DNA of 64,000 nt from Arachis hypogaea (Eukaryota > Streptophyta > Magnoliopsida > Fabales > Fabaceae), in assembly GCF_003086295.3 (NCBI RefSeq), contig NC_092052.1:14662346-14726345 (forward strand), in the 5' to 3' direction. Under the pieces are notes generated by a model. The model was not told the origin of the DNA. It saw nothing but the letters and a program-made list of their open reading frames with translations, and did not search any database. Below are positions 12,441-23,822 of this stretch, piece after piece (positions within the stretch are counted from its first letter, which is position 1; each line of letters begins with the position of its first letter). The translations under genes were made by a program, and so were the position numbers.

Positions 12441-12911
12441 GGAGAGGATTTTGTTTTCCACTTCAAAATTTTTCAAATTTTCATGTTTTGACTCATAATT
12501 TTCTGCATAAACTTGTTTCAAACTTTCATCATTCACCCTCAATTTTCAAAAATTCAACAATTTTTTAAATCTCTTTTCAAATTTCTTTCAAATCCTTCCC
12601 AAATCTTCTTCAAAAACTCAAGTATTTTTTCAATTTCTTTCCAAATCTTTTCAAACTCATCATATCATCTTTTATTTCTTAGATGCATAAACAAATTTTC
12701 AGATTTAACCTCTTTATATCTTTTTCAATTAAAAATCTCATCTTTTTCATATCATGATTTTATTTTCTTCCACCAATCACATCTCTATGTCATATCTCTT
12801 TCAAAATTTTCGAAATCCCCCCATCCTCTTATAAATACACATTCGGCCATCCCCTCCTCTCCACCATTCGAATTTGCCTCTCCTCCTCTCTCTCCCCTTT
12901 CCTTTCTATTG

Positions 12912-12942
12912 CTTGAGGGCAAGCAAACCTCTAAGTTTGGTG
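12912..12942 (+). promoter_or_regulatory. Internal copy of the 3' polypurine-tract-like motif
   Basis: GCTTGAGGGCAAGCAA followed by CTAAGTTTGGTGTG. Nearly the same string (GCTTGGGGACAAGCAA, then TTTAAGTTTGGTGTTG) adjoins the right LTR at 15240-15274, where the plus-strand primer should be. The internal copy sits 40 bases before ORF3. A second plus-strand priming site or a signal for expressing ORF3 are both inferences. Confidence 0.5.
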
Positions 12943-12981
12943 TGTTTTTCCGTGATCACTGAGCTAAGACTCATCAAGATC

Positions 12982-14115
12982 ATGGATCCTAAGGGAAAAC
13001 AAACCAATTCAAGAGGCAAGAAAGAGAATACTCCAAAGAGTCTTTGGAATCAAGAGAGGTTCTTCACCAAAGAACATGCAGACCATTACCATAAAATAAT
13101 GGGTCTAAGAACAGTAATCCCAGAAGTTAAATTCAATCTGAAAGAAGATGAATATCCAGAGATCCAAGAGCAAATTTGAAACAGAGGATGGGAAATTCTA
13201 GCTAATCCTGAAACAAGGGTTGGAAGAAACATGGTTCAGGAATTCTATTCAAATCTGTGGCTGACATATAAGCAGAGAATAATTGAAACCACCTTTCACA
13301 CCTACAGAACCATGGTCAGAGGAAGGATTATTTACTTCCATCTGGACAAAATAAGAGAGGTCTTCAAATTGCCTCAACTACAAGATGATCCAGAATCCTT
13401 TAATAGGAGAATGGTGAGAGAAGATAAGGGGTTGGACCAAGTTCTAGAGGACATATGCCTCCTTGGAACTAAGTGGATAACCAATTCAAAAGGTGTCCCA
13501 AACCAACTCAAGAGAGGAGATCTCAAACCAATTGCAAGAGGCTGGTTGGACTTCATTGGGCGTTCTATACTGCCCACTAGCAACCGCTCTGAGGTCACTG
13601 TCAAAAGAGCAGTGATGATTCATTGCATTATGATGGGAAAGGAAGTGGAGATTCATCATCTGATTTCTTGTGAGATTTACACAATTGCAAACAAGAACTC
13701 CACTGAAGCTAAACTGGCATACCCAAGCTTAATTTCTCTGCTATGTAAAGATGCTGGGGTGAGGATGGGAGTAGATGAATTCATCCCAATCGAACACCCA
13801 ATCACCAAGAAGTCAATGGAAGGACAACAAGTGCAAGACAACTCCATCAAAAGGAGGGCGCAGGAGTTTCTCCCAGAAATTCCTGAAATTGACTACTAGA
13901 CCCGCCTAGAAGCATCTGTCACCAAGCTGCAAGAAGCTATGGAACAACTTAAGGAAGAACAGCAGAATCAAAACTGCATGCTCTGCAAGTTGCTCAAGGA
14001 ACAGGAGAAGCAGGGGCGTGAGCTACAGGAGCTGAAGCGCCAGAAGCTCTCCCTTGAAGGACCAAACACCCCACAGACTGAAGGAGCATCCACTGCTCAA
14101 AATCAAGGTTGTTGA
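12982..14115 (+). pseudogene. Third ORF of the element (plant putative transposon protein / env-position ORF)
   Basis: One frame runs from ATG 12982 to TGA 14113-14115, with in-frame stops at 13177 (TGA) and 13897 (TAG). Residues 1-65 are basic (MDPKGKQTNSRGKKENTPKS). The middle, with FYSNLWLTYKQR and GRIIYFHLDKIREVFKLP, then IGRSILPTSNRSEVTVKRA, resembles the domain annotated in plants as 'putative plant transposon protein' that often follows pol in Athila-like elements. The last ~70 residues are a Gln/Glu/Leu-rich coiled coil. I see no signal peptide or transmembrane helix, so calling it envelope would be unsupported. Confidence 0.7.
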
Positions 14116-15274
14116 GTCCTAACTCTGTGATAACCTCTATTATTAGGAATCTATTTTAAGAGTCATTTATTTTTCTGTTTTTAATTTTCTGTCTTCTATT
14201 ATTATTGGTTTGCTCTTATATTTATTTTTGAGTCTTATTTTCATTCTATGATTAATAAAATTTAAAGTTTATGTCTTAAAGTTATGAATGTCCTATGAAT
14301 CCATCACCTTTCTTAAATAAAAAGTGTTTTTAATTGCAAAAGAAAAAGAAGTACTTGAATTTCAAATTTTAAAACAGATTAATTATTTTGATGTGGTGGC
14401 AATACTTTTTTGTTTTTCTGAATGAATGCTTGAACAGTGCATATTTTTGAATTTGTTGTCCATGAATGTTAAAATTGTTGGCTCTTGAAAGAATAATGGA
14501 AAAGGATAAATGTTATTGATAATCTGAAAAATCATATAATTGATTCTTGAAGCAAGAAAAAGCAGTGAAAAACTTGCAGAAAAAAGAAAAATATATATAT
14601 ATATATATATATGCGAAAAAAAAAAGAGAAAAAGCAAGCAGAAAAAGCCAATAGACCTTTAAACCAAAAGGCAAGGGTAAAATAAAAAGGATCCAAGGCT
14701 TTGAGCATCAATGGATAGGAGGGCCTAAAGGAATAAAATCATGGCCTAAGCAGCTAAACCAAGATGTCCCTAACCATGTGCTTGTGGCGTGAAGGTGTCA
14801 AGTGAAAACTTGAGACTGAGCGGTTAAAGTCATGGTCCAAAGCAAAAAGAGTGTGCTTAAGAGCTCTGGACACCTCTAATTGGGGACTCTAGCAAAGCTG
14901 AGTCACAATCTGAAAAGGTTCACCCAGTTATGTATCTGTGGCATCTATGTATCCGGTGGTAATACTGGAAAACAAAATGCTTAGGGTCACGGCCAAGACT
15001 CATAAAGTAACTGTGTTCAAGAATCAACATACTATACTAGGAGAATCAATAACACTATCTGAATTCTGAGTTCCTATAGATGCCAATCATTCTGAACTTC
15101 AAAGGAAAAAAGTGAGATGCCAAAACTGTTCAGAAGCAAAAAGCTAATAGCCCCGCTCATCTAATTAAGACTGATCTTCATAGATGTTTTTGGAATTCAT
15201 TGTATATTCTCTTCTTTTTATCCTATTTGATTTTTAGTTGCTTGGGGACAAGCAACAATTTAAGTTTGGTGTTG
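14116..15274 (+). other. Gypsy 3' untranslated region up to right LTR
   Basis: Non-coding internal sequence, with an (AT) microsatellite at 14591-14612 and A-rich runs. It ends in GCTTGGGGACAAGCAA plus TTTAAGTTTGGTGTTG directly against the LTR start at 15275. That position is where a polypurine tract belongs. Confidence 0.6.
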
Positions 15275-16807
15275 TGATGAGCGGATAATTTATACGCTTT
15301 TTGGCATTGTTTTTAGTATGTTTTTAGTATGTTTTAGTTAGTTTTTATTATGTTTTTATTCAAAAATCACATTTCTGGACTTTACTATGAGTTTGTGTAT
15401 TTTTCTGTGATTTTAGATATTTTCTGGCTGAAATTGAGGGACCTGAGCAAAAATCTGATTCAGAGGCTGAAAAAGGACTGCAGATGCTGTTGGATTCTGA
15501 CCTCCCTGCACTCGAAGTGGATTTTCTAGAGCTACAAAAACTCAATTGGTGCTCTCTTAATTGCGTTGGAAATTATACATCCTGGGCTTTCCAGCAATAT
15601 ATAATAGTCCATACTTTGCCCGAGATTTGATGGCCCAAACCGGCGTTCCAAGTCAGCATCGAAATTCTGGCGTCAAAACGCCAGAACTGGCATGAAAGCT
15701 GGAGTTAAACGCCCAAACTGGTACAAAAGCTGGCGTTTAACTCCAAGAAAGGTCTCTACACATGAAAGCTTCAATGCTCAGCCCAAGCACACACCAAGTG
15801 GGCCCCGAAAGTGGATTTCTACACTAACTATTCTAGCTTACTCATTTTCTGTAATCCTAGGTCACTAGTTTACTATAAAAACTACTTTTAGTGATTCATC
15901 TTGTACCTCATGGCACTCTACACGTTTCATATTGTATCTTCTACGGCATGAGTCTCTGAACCCCATTGTTGGGGGTGAGGAGCTCTGCTGTGTTTCGATG
16001 AATTAATGCAATTACTACTGTTTTCCATTCTATCACGCTTGCTTCTATTCTAAGATATTCATTCGCACTTCAACCTGATGAATGTGATGATCCGTGAAAC
16101 TCATCATCATTCTCACCTATGAACGCGTGCCTGACAAACAATTTCGTTCTACATGCAATCAAGCTTGAATGTGTATCTCTTGGGTTTCTAATCTAAGATT
16201 AGAACCTTCGTGGTATTGGCTAGAATTATTGGCGACCATTCCTGAGGTCTGGAAAGTCTAAACCTTGTTTGTGGTATTCTGAGTAGGATCTGGGAAGGGA
16301 TGACTCTGACAAACTTCAAACTCACGAGTGTTGGGCATGTGACAGACGTAAAAGGATCAATGGATCCTATTCCAACATGATCGAGAACTGACAGATGATT
16401 AGCCGTGTGGTGACAGCACATTTGGAACATTTTCACTGAGAGGATGGGAAGTAGCCATTGACAACGGTGATGCCCAACATAAAGCTTGCCATGGAAGGAG
16501 CCTTGTGTGTGTGAAGAAGAAGATAGTAGGAAAGCAGAGATTCGGGGGACAGAGCATCTCCAAAACCTCAACCTATTCTCCATTACTGCATAACAAGTAA
16601 TTATTTCATGTTCTTCTACTTTTTACAATTAAATCTGAGAATTATTGATATCCTGAATAAGAGTTACAAGATAACCATAGCTTGCTTCAAGCCGACAATC
16701 TCTGTGGGATCGACCCTTACTCACGTAAGGTATTACTTGGACGACCCAGTGCACTTGCTGGTTAGTTGTGCGGAATTACAAAAGTGTGATTGTGATTTCG
16801 TGCATCA
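15275..16807 (+). repeat. Right LTR of the Athila-like element
   Basis: Starts TGATGAGCGGATAATTTATA and ends near TGCATCA. It is joined on its left to the element's polypurine-type motif, so it is a genuine 3' LTR. Similarity to 2486-4027 is high, with scattered substitutions. Downstream caggg matches the cagag before 2486 at four of five positions, consistent with the original target duplication. Confidence 0.85.
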
Positions 16808-17237
16808 CAGGGGAAGGGTGTGATACTAACTCATATTATAGAAATGGCTCTATCTTGTGATTTTTCATTGGTGGCAGTTAGGGTGCCTCATTTAGCTTGC
16901 ATTAACATCATTATCAATGGAACCTATGTTTTTTGGGATAGTTTTTTTTTTCTCTTTTCTGTACTCAGTTGAGCTGAACTTTGGTTGGTTCTTAGATTAT
17001 GATATTCATTGATATAATTTTCTTTTTCTCATAACATATTAATAAGAATTTAAAATGTATAATCTTCATTTGCAAACAAATAATAAAAGGAAAAATATAC
17101 TGTAGTTATCTTCTTGTACTTGATTCTTCCAATATCAATGTTGTCCACAATTTTCTTTCCTTGTATTTTCTCTTATTCCTTTCTTTCCTTTATATTTAAC
17201 TTTGATCTGTATATCGTCAATAAAAAAATTGGAAGTG
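16808..17237. repeat. Host-derived flank, copy 2
   Basis: Duplicate of 4028-4455. It ends in aagtg (17233-17237), the left half of the perfect target duplication around the nested solo LTR. Confidence 0.7.
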
Positions 17238-18835
17238 TGATGCTCGGTTTCTTGTATAGTTTAGAATTTCACAAATGAAATCTCGTTGCAAGTATAGTTC
17301 TAAAACAACAAAGAATCCTCACATGCAAAAATATTGGTTGTCACAAGTACAAACCCCAATAAGAATTAACCGAAGTATTTAAACCTCGGGTCGTCTCACA
17401 AAGAATTGTAATGAAGTGGTCAATTATTGGCTATGAAGATGCAAGGGGGTTTGATTGATAAAAAGGGCAAGAAAAATAAATGACAAGAAAAGTAAAGAGA
17501 GCAATTAAAGAAAACAATTAATAAAGAGAGACATTCATGGCAAGGATTGAGATCATAGACTTTCCATCCTAGTCACTAATAACAATAATTAACAAGAATT
17601 TATCTCATTACGTCATCTCCAATGTTGGAAGAAGGTGTAAGTTATCTTCCATGAAAGAAAGTCAAACAAGACTGGTTAATCTCAATCTAAAAATCCCAAT
17701 CAACTCACTAATGGAATTAGCAAGAGATAAGAGTCAATGAAAATCATATTAACTAACAACTCTAGATCATCAACATGAGTTGGGTCTTAGTGACTCAAGT
17801 TCACCTAATTTTTCTTTCCAAACCAAGAATGCTCAAAATCTACTCTAACATCCAACCAAGCATTTTATCAAACACTTGGAAGGCATAAAAGGAAAGCATA
17901 GTAAAAGTGCAAGAAATATAAATCTACCAACTACTAATTGCAAGGAAAGTAAAATCACAACTCAAATTAACAATAAAAGAACATCAAACATCAAATTTCA
18001 TTAAAAGAAATCCAAATCCAACATGAGTGCATGAACATAAAAGAGGCATAAAAGTAAAATTAACATCACAAACTAAGAGGATTAGAGTGTAGAAACAAGA
18101 AATTATAAAGGAAATAAGATGAAATCAAGTAATCAAATTTAGATTCAAGAGAAATTAACCTAATTCTAACCTAATTCTAGAGAGAAGGGGGAGCTTCTCT
18201 CTCTAGAAAACTAACTAAAGGCTCATCATGACTAACTAAGTGCTCCCCCCTTGCCCAAACTTGAATTCTGCATGAAATAGCATCAGAAATGAGTTGGATT
18301 GGGCCCAAAATGCTCTAGAAATCACTGGCCACGAGTTGCTTTTAATGAGTCACGTGCAGCAACCCACGCATACACGTGATGCACATGTACACATCTCTAA
18401 ACGCCAAGCAACTATGGCAAATTTTATATCATTTTGAAGCCCCAGATGTTAGCTTTCCAACACAACTAGAACCGCCTCATTTGGACCTCTGTAGCTCAAG
18501 TTATGATCGATTGAGTGCAAAGAGGTCAGGGTTGACAACTTTGTAGTTCCTTCATTTCTTAATGAGTTCTCCCACTTTGCATGATTTTCCTTCATTCCTT
18601 CAATCCAATCTTTGCCCTCTAAACCTGAAATCACTTAACAAACATATCAAGGCATCAAATGAAATTAAAGTGAATTAAATTTAGCTATTTGAAGGCCTAA
18701 AAAGCATATTTTCACACTTAAGCACAAATTTAGGGATGATTACAAAACCATGCTATTTCATTGAATAAATGTGAGAAAAGTTGATAAAATCCCTCGAAAT
18801 AAGCACAAGATAAACCACATAATTGGGGTTTATCA
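17238..18835 (-). mobile_element. Reversed solo LTR, copy 2, with intact 5-bp target duplication
   Basis: 1598 bp. The minus strand reads TGATAAACCC to CCGAGCATCA. It is bounded by aagtg at 17233-17237 and aagtg at 18836-18840, a perfect 5-bp duplication. It is a solo LTR left by LTR-LTR recombination of a retroelement inserted in the flank before the flank was duplicated. Confidence 0.88.
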
Positions 18836-19016
18836 AAGTGTAGGTAATATTTTCTTCCTTTGGTTTCCATGTTCTATAATCTTCAAGAGAGCTGAAAGGG
18901 TCGGCATTTCTAAAATTTCAGAACAAAAAAAATCTTTCTACTAAGTGCTAACTATAATGGTTCACGATTCATATATGATTCAAGGATGTCCTCTATGACT
19001 TTTGTTCTATATAAAT
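18836..19016. repeat. Host-derived flank after solo LTR, copy 2
   Basis: Matches 6055-6238. Beyond 19016 the sequence continues into non-repeat DNA ('tggttgactcc'), which is presumably the ancestral continuation of the flank. Confidence 0.65.
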
Positions 19017-20320
19017 TGGTTGACTCCTTGGTTTCTTACATTACAATGAGAAAATTTTGATTTTGTGGTAAATGGTGAGTGGAAAAGAATTGCTAAAAAA
19101 TGGTATAAAATTCACTTTGACACAAATCGCTTGTACTTAACGCACAGTATTTTTGTTTTCAAATGCATAGGTTTTGTCATTTGATTTTTCTGAATGGAGA
19201 TATCAAGAATTTGGCAATAGTTAAATCTTCTATCTATTATGTGTATTGTTATTGGTAAAGTCAGAATGATCTAGTTTTGTTCCAATCACTTATTTGGAGA
19301 ATGCAGAGTCAAAAAGAGCCGGTAAGAAACAATTTTTTTGGTGATTGATTATAGGGATCATCTTGATCTTAAGCATTATAACTATTTTTAATTTTCAGTT
19401 GTATTTATTTGGTTTGGAAAATTAAAATTAAGCATGTTCCAGTGTATCATATGCCTAACAGAGTCGATTAACACAAAACCATCTCAGCAAATTCAGAAAC
19501 TGCATATTCATCAGATTTAGAACAAAAAAACTCACCAAAATTAGAGCATACAAGAAGGACAAACAGGAGCCAGAGTCCACCGATTCAGAACAACAACGAC
19601 ACATAAGAGGAGAGACTGGGGATACTAGGTAAGGCAAAGAGCCAGCACTGGAAGCCAGGATTCAGGGTTTCCAACCTTGAGAGAGAGGGGGGAGGGAAGG
19701 AGAGAGAGGAGAGGCGACAATGGAGTGAAGCCTAGGGTTCTGCTCTTCTTCTGCTATTTCTCTCTGACTCATCGGTGAATATTCTGATTCTGCTCTTCGG
19801 AATCGCTTGTCTCCGGTACTCGATAGATACTGATGCTTCTGTCAGGTGAGGTTGCCTCCATCAACAACTCTGTTCTTCACCCAAACCTTCCTCCATGAAT
19901 CCACTTTTAGAAACAAGCATTGTCGAAGATGGCTTTCGCCGTCCTCCCACAACTAAAAGCCCACCTTCAGAATGAACCCTAATTTTCCTAAATGCTTTGA
20001 AGGTCTGTTCATTCAACTTTTGAATTTGGAAAACTTTTTATTTTTCCTTTTGATTTTTGTTTCAATTTCCCCTGTTTCAAATATGGGAGTGTTTGAAATT
20101 TAAAAAAAATCAACTTCACAAATTACATTTGCTAATCCTTTTGATATGTTAATTAGCCATGTTTACTCGATTTTACCGTGGATCATTAAGGAACCTAATG
20201 ATTTCCATCAGTCAAACTCATATGGGAGTTAGACTCATTCATTCTAGGTATAAAAGCTCTAATTGGCTGGAAACTCCTTAGCCACCATGTCTACCAAAAT
20301 GAATTGGCCACCATAGAAGT
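19017..20320. other. Non-coding interval with a purine-rich tract
   Basis: No convincing gene. It contains a GA-rich tract at 19679-19722 followed by CT-rich sequence at 19740-19775, resembling a plant 5' untranslated region, but no downstream reading frame follows. The small ORF at 19455 (minus) has no recognisable feature. Confidence 0.4.
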
Positions 20321-20334
20321 CACACACGCGCGCG

Positions 20335-20372
<38 letters not shown>
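20321..20372. repeat. Compound (CG)n(CA)n microsatellite
   Basis: CACACA, then an alternating CG run, then a CA run. It is an alternating purine-pyrimidine tract, the type of sequence able to adopt Z-DNA. Confidence 0.95.
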
Positions 20373-20375
<3 letters not shown>

Positions 20376-20390
20376 GTGCAATAACAATCA

Positions 20391-21430
20391 ATAATACCAT
20401 ACTCGTATTAACCTTTTGTTTCATTTTAACTTTATTGGGAAGAAGATTTGATAGAAAATCATGGAGTCAAGCTCTACGACGACTACCGAGTGTCCTGAAT
20501 GTACATGATTCCGCCCATGAGGCCCGTATGCTGGGTTTACACAGTTGAACAGCCATATTCGGGATTAGTCCTGGGTAACATCGGTTTAGGGTAGTAAATC
20601 GACACATGAGCTCATGGCCTGCAATAAGGATAGCCATGCATCATGATTGTCTTCTGCATTTTCTCTATGACTTGTAATTGTGTGTGTTTGTGATTGCTAT
20701 TTTCTTTTCTGTTATTCTGTTATACCTACATATTATACATAAGTGCTTAAAGTTGAGACTATAATGATATAACCGCTAAGTTAAAGTACTAGAATTTCTC
20801 GACCTTCCTTCGTTTACCCTGTTTGAAATCTTAAGTTCTTACTCCCTTCAATTCGCCACTCTTACAGATAGGATTAAGAGTCATCTTCTTTGAGATTTCG
20901 GATATCTTCAGCTACGAGGACCCTGTATAGGGGAGTACCATCATATGGAGAGAGACTCGCACTTGTATGTACATATTGCATGATCGTTTATTTTCTTACC
21001 TGTTACTTAACCCAGAGTTTGATCCTGATATGCCCTACGACTTCCTCTTTTTCGAGTTACATCTTGGAGGTGCACATTATCCATTTCTGCCTCAGCCTCT
21101 ATTTCAGGTGGATCCTGTGCCTGTGTTTCCATAACGATTTCATCTTGATTCCCCTCAGTGGTTGGATCTGGACCTTCAGCCAGCTATGCCACAGGAGCCT
21201 CAGCCGGATGTACCACAGGAGCCTCAATTAGACCCTCAGCCAATGGACCCGTTGGTGGAGTAGTTTGGACCACTCAGAGAGGCGCTTGCTCCAGCTGTGG
21301 CTAACGACTTCTTGACGACTTCTTCAGAGGAGGAAGACCCTTCCGAGGAGATACCTGGATAGGAAGATCATATGGTTGTTGAGTTAGCTTCTAGTTCCTC
21401 AAAGGAGAGTATGGCATCTATGATACAACC
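20391..21430 (+). repeat. Tandem repeat unit U1 with decayed Pro/Gln-rich coding remnant
   Basis: It starts with a shared header (tactcgtattaaccttttgt..tgggaagaagatttgat) and is repeated at roughly 80% identity as unit U3 (22376-23400). Within it, the frame through 21032-21418 reads PYDFLFFELHLGG, PQEPQPDVPQEPQLDP and TSSEEEDPSEEIPG but has in-frame stops at about 21131, 21260 and 21359, so it is a dead coding sequence. I do not recognise the parent protein; a retroelement-associated peptide is possible. Confidence 0.55.
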
Positions 21431-22375
21431 ATATGTGATAATAAAGTTAACAATTCCTAAGAACCAATCTTAAATTATTGAATATAATCGAACGTGCATC
21501 GCACATTTATCGCTATATATAATAGCAAAAAAAAAATCAGTAGTACTTTACTTGTATTAACCTTTTGTTTCAGTAGAAGCAATATATGTAAGAAGCCTAA
21601 CTCAATATTTCATGTCATATTATTAATGAAACAAACAAACACTATGCAACATACCTACTATTTAATGTACAATCTTTTAAGAAGACTAAAGAAAGAAATT
21701 ACAAACTCTTTTCCTTTTTCTTCCTTGTCGTCATCTACGAGATGTTCATAGCCTCAGCATGGTAGCTATCTGTTCCTTGTCATTCCTCCTTTATAGCACA
21801 TAGTCAGTCATCGATGTGGGCTTCTTCCTGACTCTAGTGGGTTTAGTTGAAGCTTTCGTAGGCCCAGATTCCATATAAGAGCTTGGATCGGATCTATCAC
21901 TATCAAGAAAGAAGTTTATTAAGGAAAATTACTTAATATTTGAAACTGGTTAATATAAAAGAACCCATTTAGTCTACTGTAATTTAATGTGTGTGACTGA
22001 TAGGTGGGTGTGTTGTGTTGTAAAAGACTAAAAAAAATATAAGTATTTAAAAACTAAAAATTAAAAATATGGTATTTAAAACTAATAGAGAAGAGCCAGA
22101 AGACGATGCAATCGAATGCGCCGTTGGCTGTTGCTGACTCGGAAACGATGCAGTTGACGACTGCACAGTCGAAGACTAAGTCGGAGCTGGAGGAGGTCTG
22201 CGGAGAATCTTGCGGACAAAACGAATAAATGCACGCAAGATCTCGAATGCAACGACCAGTTAGATCATGTTAACAAATAAAAATTAAAAAACCAAATAAA
22301 TAATCTTAAATTATTGCACGTGAATCGAACGTGCATCGTTATATATATAATTAGTAGTGAAAAACAATCAGTAGT
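21431..22375. repeat. Repeat header copy U2 plus unrelated AT-rich body
   Basis: The header recurs near 21535-21575, then the sequence departs from U1 and U3. On the minus strand 21900-21750 reads about 35 codons (SSYMESGPTKASTKPTRVRK..TDYVL) before a stop, a short basic remnant I cannot assign. 22090-22260 is GC-richer with no usable frame. Confidence 0.4.
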
Positions 22376-23400
22376 ACTCTACTCGTATTCACCTTTTGTT
22401 TTATTTTAATTTTCTTTGGAAGAAGATTTGATCAAATATCATGGCGTCAAGCTCTGTGATAATTGCTGAATTCCCTAAATGTACATCATTTCACCCATGA
22501 GGCACGTATGTTGGGTGCACAGAGTTGAAAAGCCATATTCGGGCTTAGTCCCAAGTAACGTTGGGTTGCGAGTAGTTAACCGATGCATGAGCTCATGACC
22601 TATAATAGAGATCGACATGCATCATGATTGCCTGCTGTATTTACTCTGTGACTTGTGATTGTGTGTATTTGTGATTGCTATTTTCCTTTTTGTTATTATG
22701 TTATACCTGTATATTGTACATAACGGCTTAAAGTTGAGACCGTAATGATATAACTGCTAAGTTAAAGTACTAGACTTTCTCGATCTTCCCTCTTTATATC
22801 CTGTTGAGAATTTAAGATTCTCACCCCCCCTTCTATTCACCACTTTTATAGGTGGGATCGAGAGTCATCTTCTTGAGATTTCGGATATGTTCAGCTACGA
22901 GGACCCTCTCTAGGGGAGTACCGTCATATAGAGAGAGTCTCGCACTCGTATGTATATATTGCATGATCGTCCATTTTTGCATCCGTTACTTAGCCTAGAG
23001 TTTGATTCCGGTATCCCTACGACTTCCTTCTTTTCGAGTTACATCTTGGAGGTACGTATTATCCGTTTCTGCCTCAGTCTCTATTTCATGTGGATCATGT
23101 GCCTGAGTCCTTGCCAACATTTCATCTTGATTCTCCTTTATGGTTGGATCCGGACCCTCAGCCAGATGCGCCACAAGAGCATCAACCGATTATATCACAG
23201 GAGCCTCGACTAGACCCCCTTCCAATGGACCTTTGGTGGAGCACTTTGGACCACTCGGAGAGGCACTTGCTCCAGCTATGTCTAACAGTTTTCTGACGAG
23301 TTCTTTAGAGAAGGAGGACTCTTCCGAGGAGATACCTGGATGGGAGGATTATATGGCAACTTACTTAGCTTTTATTTCATCAAAAGAGAGTGTGGCATAA
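22376..23400 (+). repeat. Tandem repeat unit U3, paralogue of U1
   Basis: Same header and body as U1. The coding remnant (PYDFLLFELHLGG, then PQPDAPQEHQP, then SLEKEDSSEEIPGW) is disrupted by a frame shift near 23235 instead of by the three U1 stops. The copies therefore decayed independently after duplication. Confidence 0.55.
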
Positions 23401-23768
23401 TAAAAATAACAAATCCCAATAACCAATTTTAAATTATTGCATATGAATCGAATATGCATCGCACGTAAATCGCACGTGCATCGCTATATATAATAGCAAA
23501 AAACAAAGATCAATAGTTCTTTACTTGTATTAACCTTTTGTTTCATTTTAACTTTTTTGGGAAGAAGATTTGATAACCTACTTTGTTTTGCTGTGAATTC
23601 TGTAATTTAATATGTTAGATTAAGAAGAAAATTTTATAACAAGTTCGATTTTCAGAAGCTTGATTATACCTGGCTAACAATGTCACAAACAAATTAATAA
23701 ATCTTAATTAAAGAGATATTTTTTTTTACTTGGGCTACATACAAAAATAATTAGATGGACCTTGAAAT
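23401..23768. repeat. Start of repeat unit U4, left flank and target site of the LINE
   Basis: Carries the header again (23515-23575). It aligns with 30630-30827 and 31149-31227 of unit U5, except that U5 has a MITE. It ends in GATGGACCTTGAAAT (23754-23768), which is repeated after the LINE at 29591-29605. Confidence 0.7.
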
Positions 23769-23822
23769 ATTAATTCGATTTACCCTAGCAGAGAAAGAGT
23801 ACGTACTCCGTACTCAGAGAGA

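Noticed and set aside
12982..14115. Calling the third ORF an envelope gene
   Set aside because: No signal peptide, transmembrane helix or glycosylation cluster is visible; it only occupies the env position.
14383..14637. Minus-strand ORF with an Ile/Tyr repeat
   Set aside because: Product of the (AT)n microsatellite and A-rich gypsy 3' untranslated region.
18449..18634. Minus-strand ORF in the solo LTR
   Set aside because: Lies wholly inside LTR sequence and is disrupted in the sister copy at 4456-6054.
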